29,207 bases of DNA from Bacteroidota bacterium (GTDB lineage: Bacteria > Bacteroidota > Bacteroidia > Flavobacteriales > Crocinitomicaceae). Numbering within the stretch: the stretch's first letter is position 1; the number at the start of each line of letters is the position of its first letter. The notes beneath the pieces were generated by a model. That model was not told where the DNA came from. It saw only the letters and a list, made by a program, of their open reading frames with translations, and searched no databases. Made by a program: the position numbers and the translations under genes. Below, in pieces: positions 25,601 through 29,207 of the stretch. The DNA lies in the NCBI GenBank assembly GCA_029558435.1, contig JAKQEZ010000431.1, positions 1-29,207 of the forward strand, given 5' to 3'.

Positions 25601-25798
25601 GTAAATTATACTGGTATTATAATAAACTTTTGATATTTCGGAATTATTTAAATAAAAAAGTAAAAGTGGAAAAACAACAACATATACGATACTGTTTAGA
25701 ATTGCTAATCGTTTAAAATCAATTTCACGTTTTTTATAGAGCCTGAAATCAATATCATCCGTTTGGTAGAATTTGAATATTTTAAAAAAACGATGCAT
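22694..25798 (-). CDS. Multi-PAS membrane sensor histidine kinase (HisKA_2 type)
   Basis: The 1034-residue protein begins with about six transmembrane segments (about 30-190). Four PAS-like domains follow, beginning near 315 (EKYRHLYNESQAGVFTL), 435 (EEKFKLIFEDSNDAIIIL), 560 (FQSVLESTPEGILIA) and 710 (QAIFDSSSNIILV), with short coiled coils between. The kinase core has the HisKA_2 phospho-acceptor LLKEIHHRVKNNLQVISSIL (about 845-865), N box LNELITNVFKYAF and G1 box DNGIGLP. It should sense a membrane or cytosolic signal and phosphorylate the LytTR regulator directly downstream. Base composition is visibly more AT-rich than in the mnmG or paaZ regions. The signal is unknown; no chromophore cysteine typical of LOV domains is seen. 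Confidence 0.9.
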   Translation of the reverse strand: MHRFFKIFKFYQTDDIDFRLYKKREIDFKRLAILNSIVYVVVFPLLLFYLNNSEISKVYYNTSIIYLFLFPFILILSWLFPALRNKLYLFVLIFMYTLTLYIFLDLVEHNFQFVDVLSFFVLYTVCIFLIQQFSHGYIYIIYVVLLTLYSFIFIDNNQPISKNLFLFYILSISFMGVFSIFLRNKTLKSINNINKYLRTISRGNKFGFFIMKIEGGYLKLIDYDNDFTLSILEDVKDINSVEEITNLINAIIPNEHLFEIKQIKENEYLTKVYNYHKKDLEFNFSLLNFNKSSFILLKINDVSDIFKKQEDLRINEEKYRHLYNESQAGVFTLNDYFTIINLNHTFYNMFNRELSIGSTFLNNIEDKNEILDILKEEGKLINYQTHITLKSKEIKWVVISFFYDFNKNLIEGSIIDISEIQKVNNELRQSEEKFKLIFEDSNDAIIILDESLVIDVNRRAIQLFGIPKTEFIGSDLWDLTKNSSEELIKKLKIQLIKLRFSRSIKFNWTFEGRYEPIEVEVAIVELLIGKKKKYQCIIHDITEKNKAYRAIEKSTKNFQSVLESTPEGILIAKDGAILYANKEMYNLTNTTLLDIKHLFIENDQKIFNKLLKKSFPTRYQDQLHILINNVITPVNITIVNTTFASSDALLIMMKDVSLEMKLSKEILRAEFAEETNKKLENEIKERKNAEKEIQNLLLKTQAIFDSSSNIILVTIDLEKRITYFNKHSVFFFKSLLNMKLKVGTSMDYFFKLYYSRDNTDAEELNYFNHYFEKVKQGKFRTYEFEIKLPSGSKWIEVFMNPIFDTDGNVIEISLMGHDITLKKNIEHDTMESLKEKEILLKEIHHRVKNNLQVISSILNLQSSFVTDPNTLNVLLESRNRIRSMAIIHENLYQTKNFSSIDFAGYIKNLVINIESLFHSNDKKIDIIFDLDSTNLSLDQAVPSGLILNELITNVFKYAFINNNDNQLFISLKNTNDIIQFTVKDNGIGLPIDMNIDELDSLGLQLVVTLCDQLDATLSYKVDNGTEFLITFKKL

Positions 25799-26366
25799 TA
25801 TTTAATTGATAAACAGTGATTGTTATATTATAAAAAATCGAAAATACAGAAAAAAATAGATTTTAGATAAATAAAAAAAAATAAAGAAAAATTAATTTTT
25901 AAAATTTTTATTATTCATTATTATTGTTGTTAATATGTGAATAGAATTTTTAAAAATTTATTCTTTTATTAAGATATTAATACTTATTAACTTTTTATTT
26001 ACAATAATAATAGTTTAACCTTTTAAAAATAAACTATTTATAAAGTAATTAACAAATTACACCATTCAATGTTAAACAACCAAATGTTTATTATTTTATC
26101 GTTATTTTCGTCTTAAAAAAAGTTAATGAATTGCTGAAAAAAAGTGTTTAAAAAATGGCTAACTTGTTTTGATTTTTCATTTTCAATCTTGTATATACAG
26201 GTATTTTATATTTCAAAGAAAATTTTATTGAATTTTATAAACAGTAATTAACAATTTAGCTGTAAAAATCGTTTAAAACTACCTATTTTAAAAATATAAA
26301 AATCAACTAGTTATAAAATAACTAATTTTATAAAAGTGAATAAAAGAACTCAAAAGTTAATAAAAC
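25799..26366. other. AT-rich intergenic stretch with no recognisable gene
   Basis: About 570 bases of strongly A/T-dominated sequence lie between the kinase ATG and the terminator of the next gene. I find no open frame with protein-like composition, no tRNA-like cloverleaf and no convincing DnaA boxes. The kinase promoter is presumably here; TATTTTCG on the minus strand (25839-25846) is one mismatch from TAnnTTTG. The rest holds only simple A and T tracts. Confidence 0.5.
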
Positions 26367-26402
26367 AAAAGCGGTTGCTTTATTAACAAAACAACCGCTT
26401 TT
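26367..26402 (-). terminator. Strong Rho-independent terminator of the 63-residue gene
   Basis: AAAAGCGGTTG (26367-26377) pairs perfectly with CAACCGCTTTT (26392-26402), an 11-bp stem with a 14-nt loop. It lies 18 nt after the stop codon at 26421; flanking A/T tracts allow termination on either strand. Confidence 0.85.
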
Positions 26403-26420
26403 AAATTTAAAATAAAGTGA

Positions 26421-26612
26421 TTAATCAATCCATTTATCGTTTTTCATTTCACCTAAAACAACAACTTCTTTTGTTCTAGCATATTCTTTTGCAGCTAATA
26501 ACATTTGCTGTTCAGTGTCTCTTCGTAATATAATTGTTCCACTACCTGGGTTTTTAACTTCAATATAAAAACCGTCTTTCAAACGAGCAGGTTTTGAAGG
26601 TGGTCTTCCCAT
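26421..26612 (-). CDS. Conserved small protein of unknown function (63 residues)
   Basis: The protein begins MGRPPSKPARLKDGFYIEV, has a central IILRRDTEQQMLLAAKEYAR and ends LGEMKNDKWID. I recognise the overall pattern (basic, Pro-rich start; LKDGFYIEV; EQM..AAKEY.R.K.V..LGE...KW) from similar small proteins in Flavobacteriales, where no function is assigned. It has no signal peptide, membrane segment or cysteine. The basic N-terminus followed by a beta hairpin and helix might suit nucleic-acid binding, but that is speculation. The gene has its own strong terminator and a clear ATG. Good protein-like composition in an AT-rich setting supports it being real. Confidence 0.8.
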   Translation of the reverse strand: MGRPPSKPARLKDGFYIEVKNPGSGTIILRRDTEQQMLLAAKEYARTKEVVVLGEMKNDKWID

Positions 26613-26694
26613 AACTATTTGATTTTAAATTTAAACTAACAATATAAAACTAGTTAAATTTATTTAGATTGAAAAAAAATTAACAAAAATTAAA

Positions 26695-27411
26695 CTAATC
26701 CTCATTTCTTCCCAACAACATAGATAAATAGTAAAGAACAGTTGTAATAGCACCTAGAGCAGCAACTACATAGGTTGTAGCCGCCCATTTTAATGCATCT
26801 TTTGATTGCTCATATTCTTGGTGAGTTGCAACTCCACTGTCTTTTATCCATGCCAATGCTCGTTTGGATGCATCAAACTCTACTGGAAGTGTAACCACAC
26901 TAAATAAAGCAATCGCACCATAGGCAATAACTACAACTAACAACATAGTTTTTACTGGAAAAATGGAATGTAAAAAAGCACCACCAAAAATTGTTGCCAT
27001 CATTATCACGTTGAGTATCATACCACTAGCATGTTGCAATGGAACCAATTTTGAACGCCAATTTAATGGTGCATAAGCTTTTGCATGCTGAACAGCATGT
27101 CCGCACTCGTGAGCTGCAACTGCAACAGCAGCTGCGTTTCTTCCGTTATACACATCGTGCGATAAATTTACGGTTTTGTTCATCGGGTTGTAATGGTCGG
27201 TAAGTTGACCTTCAACAGAAATCACTCGAACATCATAAATTCCATTATCTTTCAACATCATTTCGGCCACTTCCCTACCCGATAAACCACGTTGAGAAGG
27301 AATTTGGCTGTATTTTGCAAATTTTCTTTTCAATATAAAACTTACAAGTAAACCAAGTGCCATAAAAACGAGTCCGATAACCATTGCCGGACCAAATGTA
27401 AATCCTGTCAT
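26695..27411 (-). CDS. YugP-like membrane zinc metallopeptidase
   Basis: The 238-residue protein has a zinc-binding HECGH (101-105) in AAHECGHAVQHA. It also has a transmembrane segment near residues 8-27 and three more hydrophobic segments (about 128-150, 155-177 and 205-230). The arrangement RGLSGREVAEMML, then VEGQLTDHYNP and LSHDVYNGRN, then HECGH, is typical of the YugP / neutral zinc metallopeptidase family. Members are membrane-bound; substrates are not established. The open frame continues to a TTG at 27417, but the ATG at 27411 is preferred. It lies 82 bp upstream of the 63-residue gene on the same strand. Confidence 0.88.
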   Translation of the reverse strand: MTGFTFGPAMVIGLVFMALGLLVSFILKRKFAKYSQIPSQRGLSGREVAEMMLKDNGIYDVRVISVEGQLTDHYNPMNKTVNLSHDVYNGRNAAAVAVAAHECGHAVQHAKAYAPLNWRSKLVPLQHASGMILNVIMMATIFGGAFLHSIFPVKTMLLVVVIAYGAIALFSVVTLPVEFDASKRALAWIKDSGVATHQEYEQSKDALKWAATTYVVAALGAITTVLYYLSMLLGRNED

Positions 27412-27584
27412 ATTCAATTATTTTCTGTATTTATATCAAATAAAATACAAATTCTTGAAATGCAGTGTTTTTTCACATTTTTTAGTAAAAACAGTGACAA
27501 AAAGCGTAAAATCAATAAAAATAGTATGACAATCTGTCAATAAAACAAATGTGTAATTGTAATAATTGATAGTTATTCAAGGAA

Positions 27585-28178
27585 TTAATGCAAGTTTGCT
27601 TGCACCAAATTGATGAATTCTTTACGTGTAGAATCGTTGTTTAAAAAAATACCCGTAAAAGCAGAAGTGGTAGTTGTAGAATTTTGTTTTTCAACCCCAC
27701 GCATTTGCATACACATGTGTGAGCATTCTAAAACAACTGCTACACCAACTGGGTCTAGTGTGCGTTTGATGCAATCGCGAATTTCCAATGTTAGGCGTTC
27801 TTGCACTTGCAACCTGCGTGCATAAGCATCCACAATGCGTGGAATTTTACTCAAACCAACAATTTTTCCTTTGGGAATGTAGGCTACGTGTGCTTTTCCA
27901 AAAAATGGCAACATGTGGTGTTCACACATCGAGTAAACTTCAATATCCTTTACAATAACCATTTCCGAATAGTTTTCATGAAAAATTGCTTCTTGCATGA
28001 TTTCATCGGGATTAAGGTCATAACCATGTGTCAAAAACTGCAAGGCTTTAGCCACACGTTCAGGAGTTTTTAACAACCCTTCGCGTTGTGGATCTTCGCC
28101 AATTTGTTTTAGAATATCTACGTAATGCTCCGAAATGTTTTCCGTTACTTTGTCGTTGTATTGAATAGATTCCTTCAT
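27585..28178 (-). CDS. folE: GTP cyclohydrolase I
   Basis: The 197-residue protein has the complete FolE core: [11 protein letters not shown] (36-46), the zinc and active-site motif [19 protein letters not shown] (84-102) with C85 and H88, [10 protein letters not shown] (108-117), RLQVQERLT (122-130) and [11 protein letters not shown] (151-161) with the third zinc ligand C156. It converts GTP to 7,8-dihydroneopterin triphosphate, the first step of folate and tetrahydrobiopterin-type pterin synthesis, and acts as a homodecamer in the cytoplasm. Size and start (ATG 28178) are normal. It appears to be transcribed on its own from the -7 element at 28225-28232. Confidence 0.97.
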   Translation of the reverse strand: MKESIQYNDKVTENISEHYVDILKQIGEDPQREGLLKTPERVAKALQFLTHGYDLNPDEIMQEAIFHENYSEMVIVKDIEVYSMCEHHMLPFFGKAHVAYIPKGKIVGLSKIPRIVDAYARRLQVQERLTLEIRDCIKRTLDPVGVAVVLECSHMCMQMRGVEKQNSTTTTSAFTGIFLNNDSTRKEFINLVQANLH

Positions 28179-28224
28179 GATTATTAGAGGATAAATTAAA
28201 AGTTTACTTTTTATTTTAAAAAAA

Positions 28225-28232
28225 CAAAGTTA
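28225..28232 (-). promoter_or_regulatory. Candidate -7 element of folE
   Basis: The minus strand reads TAACTTTG, an exact TAnnTTTG match identical to the toxin-antitoxin promoter's -7 box, 47 nt upstream of the folE ATG. A -33 TTTG box is not evident at the expected distance. Confidence 0.45.
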
Positions 28233-28248
28233 GCAAAATTTTTAATGT

Positions 28249-28977
28249 TTACTTTATGGAGGAATTGTACTTCTTGGGTTTAATTAATTTTAAAACAGCA
28301 CTTATAAAAGAACGATTGCCTTCAAACATATCCATCCAAAAACCTTTTGTAACGTAACCATTCACACCAATTGTGATTTTTTTATCGGTATTTATGTAAG
28401 TTCCAAATATTTTATCCCAAAAAACAAAAAAAGTTCCAAAATTTTTATCATAAAATTCAGGCTGAGAAGAATGGTGGATTTTATGTGTTTTTGGAGAAAT
28501 TAAAATATGTCTTCCTACCCAACCAAGAGACCAATTTATATCTGAATGAATTAACTGATCATAAAATTGTTTACCTATTTGAAGTGTATTAAATTGAACA
28601 ATAGGGGTTCCAAGAATGGAAAATAAGATGCCATCAAAAATAGTACCTACACCTTTTTCAAGAAAATGTCCTCGAAATGCAGTAATTAAATTTAGTTCAG
28701 TTGCAGAATGGTGATATTTATGCAACTCCCAAAAAGGATTTATATGCATAAATCGGTGCCATAGATAATGTTTTAAATCCGCCAACAAAAAAACGATAAT
28801 AAATTGAAGGGGAACTGAAGGAACTAAATTAATTAAAGAAAAACCTCCAAGTTTTACAATTATACTTGAAATAACATAGAACAAACCAAACGAAAAAAAT
28901 AACGAAAAAAAATCGTATAAATTGAAAATACTCAAACACCAACACCACCAGTCACCTGATTTTGATTTACTATGCAT
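28249..28977 (-). CDS. Fatty-acid hydroxylase / sterol desaturase family membrane protein (start uncertain)
   Basis: From the first ATG the product is 242 residues. It carries all three histidine clusters of the di-iron superfamily: KHYLWHRFMH (about 70-79), ELHKYHHS (about 84-91) and THKIHHSSQPEF (about 164-175). Hydrophobic segments lie near 20-42, 46-66 and 110-130. These enzymes hydroxylate or desaturate lipids in the membrane; the substrate is unknown. The frame stays open upstream of the ATG for 31 more codons to a TAA at 29071-29073. That extension encodes credible protein (LGWKSCAFRRLFS and a hydrophobic stretch), yet offers no ATG, GTG or TTG. The real N-terminus may therefore have been lost by mutation, or a rare start is used. 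The catalytic part is intact. Confidence 0.75.
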   Translation of the reverse strand: MHSKSKSGDWWCWCLSIFNLYDFFSLFFSFGLFYVISSIIVKLGGFSLINLVPSVPLQFIIVFLLADLKHYLWHRFMHINPFWELHKYHHSATELNLITAFRGHFLEKGVGTIFDGILFSILGTPIVQFNTLQIGKQFYDQLIHSDINWSLGWVGRHILISPKTHKIHHSSQPEFYDKNFGTFFVFWDKIFGTYINTDKKITIGVNGYVTKGFWMDMFEGNRSFISAVLKLIKPKKYNSSIK

Positions 28978-29122
28978 AGAAAATAAACGACGAAAGGCAC
29001 AAGATTTCCAGCCTAAAGCAAGATAATCAACAAAAGCAGCAGATAAAAAAATAAGTGAACTTGATAAAAATTAAATTCAAGTTATAAATGCAACTTTTAG
29101 ATTTTACGTCAAAATAACTTCA

Positions 29123-29160
29123 AAACAGGAAGGAAACCTGTAAGATTTCCCTCTCTGTTT
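29123..29160 (-). terminator. Long hairpin upstream of the desaturase gene, possible terminator of an off-window gene
   Basis: AAACAG (29123-29128) pairs with CTGTTT (29155-29160), and GGAAA (29132-29136) pairs with TTTCC (29146-29150). On the minus strand three more pairs (one G-U) join them with a single bulge. No long T run follows. A minus-strand frame entering at the window's right edge ends in FWRFNGVK and a stop at 29172-29174, 12 nt before the hairpin. This fits the end of an upstream gene, but 11 codons are too few to call it. Confidence 0.4.
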
Positions 29161-29207
29161 CTAGGAAAGTGTTATTTTACCCCGTTAAATCGCCAAAAAT
29201 AAAGTTG

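Noticed and set aside
25799..26366. Possible replication origin in the AT-rich desert, given the nearby parS sites
   Set aside because: I see no cluster of TTATCCACA-like DnaA boxes, no dnaA or dnaN gene and no ordered repeats; AT-richness alone is not evidence.
27527..27539. TGACA-ATC-TGTCA palindrome between folE and yugP
   Set aside because: Arms of only 5 bp and no nearby promoter element; chance occurrence is likely.
29172..29207. C-terminal end of another minus-strand gene entering from the right edge
   Set aside because: The 11 codons ending FWRFNGVK look plausible and a hairpin follows, but this is too short to report as a gene.

Overview
The window is a chromosomal stretch of an AT-rich member of the Bacteroidota, most likely order Flavobacteriales. 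The evidence is two secreted proteins ending in type IX secretion (T9SS) sorting domains, a GldA-type gliding ABC ATPase, a DUF4175 protein, a YbeY with the Asp-for-His variant I associate with this phylum, and promoters of the Bacteroidota TAnnTTTG type. Nothing identifies a genus. Almost all genes run on the minus strand. The exceptions are a truncated gene at the left edge and a toxin-antitoxin pair near 15 kb.

Layout, left to right. (1) 1-100 is the 3' end of a plus-strand gene, probably aconitase B, with a terminator. A repeat-rich spacer follows to 440. (2) 445-5003 holds two coupled minus-strand genes for T9SS-exported surface proteins. This pair lies between two near-identical 66-67 bp direct repeats. 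Each repeat carries a terminator and the last codons of paaZ, so the pair looks like an inserted or duplicated cassette at the paaZ 3' end. (3) 5176-12200 holds orphan paaZ, gldA, an M1 aminopeptidase lipoprotein and two overlapping outer-membrane barrel genes. (4) 12380-14592 holds a UPF0173 metallo-hydrolase and a translationally coupled U32 protein plus ferredoxin. (5) 14700-15400 is a plus-strand HigBA-like toxin-antitoxin module with its own promoter and candidate operator. (6) 15678-25798 holds mnmG, ybeY, an RsbW-like ATPase, DUF4175, and a LytTR regulator with its multi-PAS histidine kinase. (7) 25799-26366 is an AT-rich stretch with no gene I can see. (8) 26421-28977 holds a conserved 63-residue protein, a YugP-like membrane metallopeptidase, folE and a fatty-acid hydroxylase/sterol desaturase family gene whose start is unclear.

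The most striking non-coding signal is a set of parS-like sites. One is a perfect 16-bp palindrome at 17563, one is a near-perfect copy at 17644, and weaker copies lie at 15521 and 13101. All are intergenic, around mnmG. This suggests the region belongs to the ParB-loading, origin-proximal domain, although parA/parB and an origin are not in the window.

Several automatic-style starts (gldA, M1 peptidase, the first barrel gene, the U32 gene, yugP) would use TTG codons a few residues upstream. I chose the in-frame ATG for each. All functional calls rest on motifs read by eye; no database search was possible.
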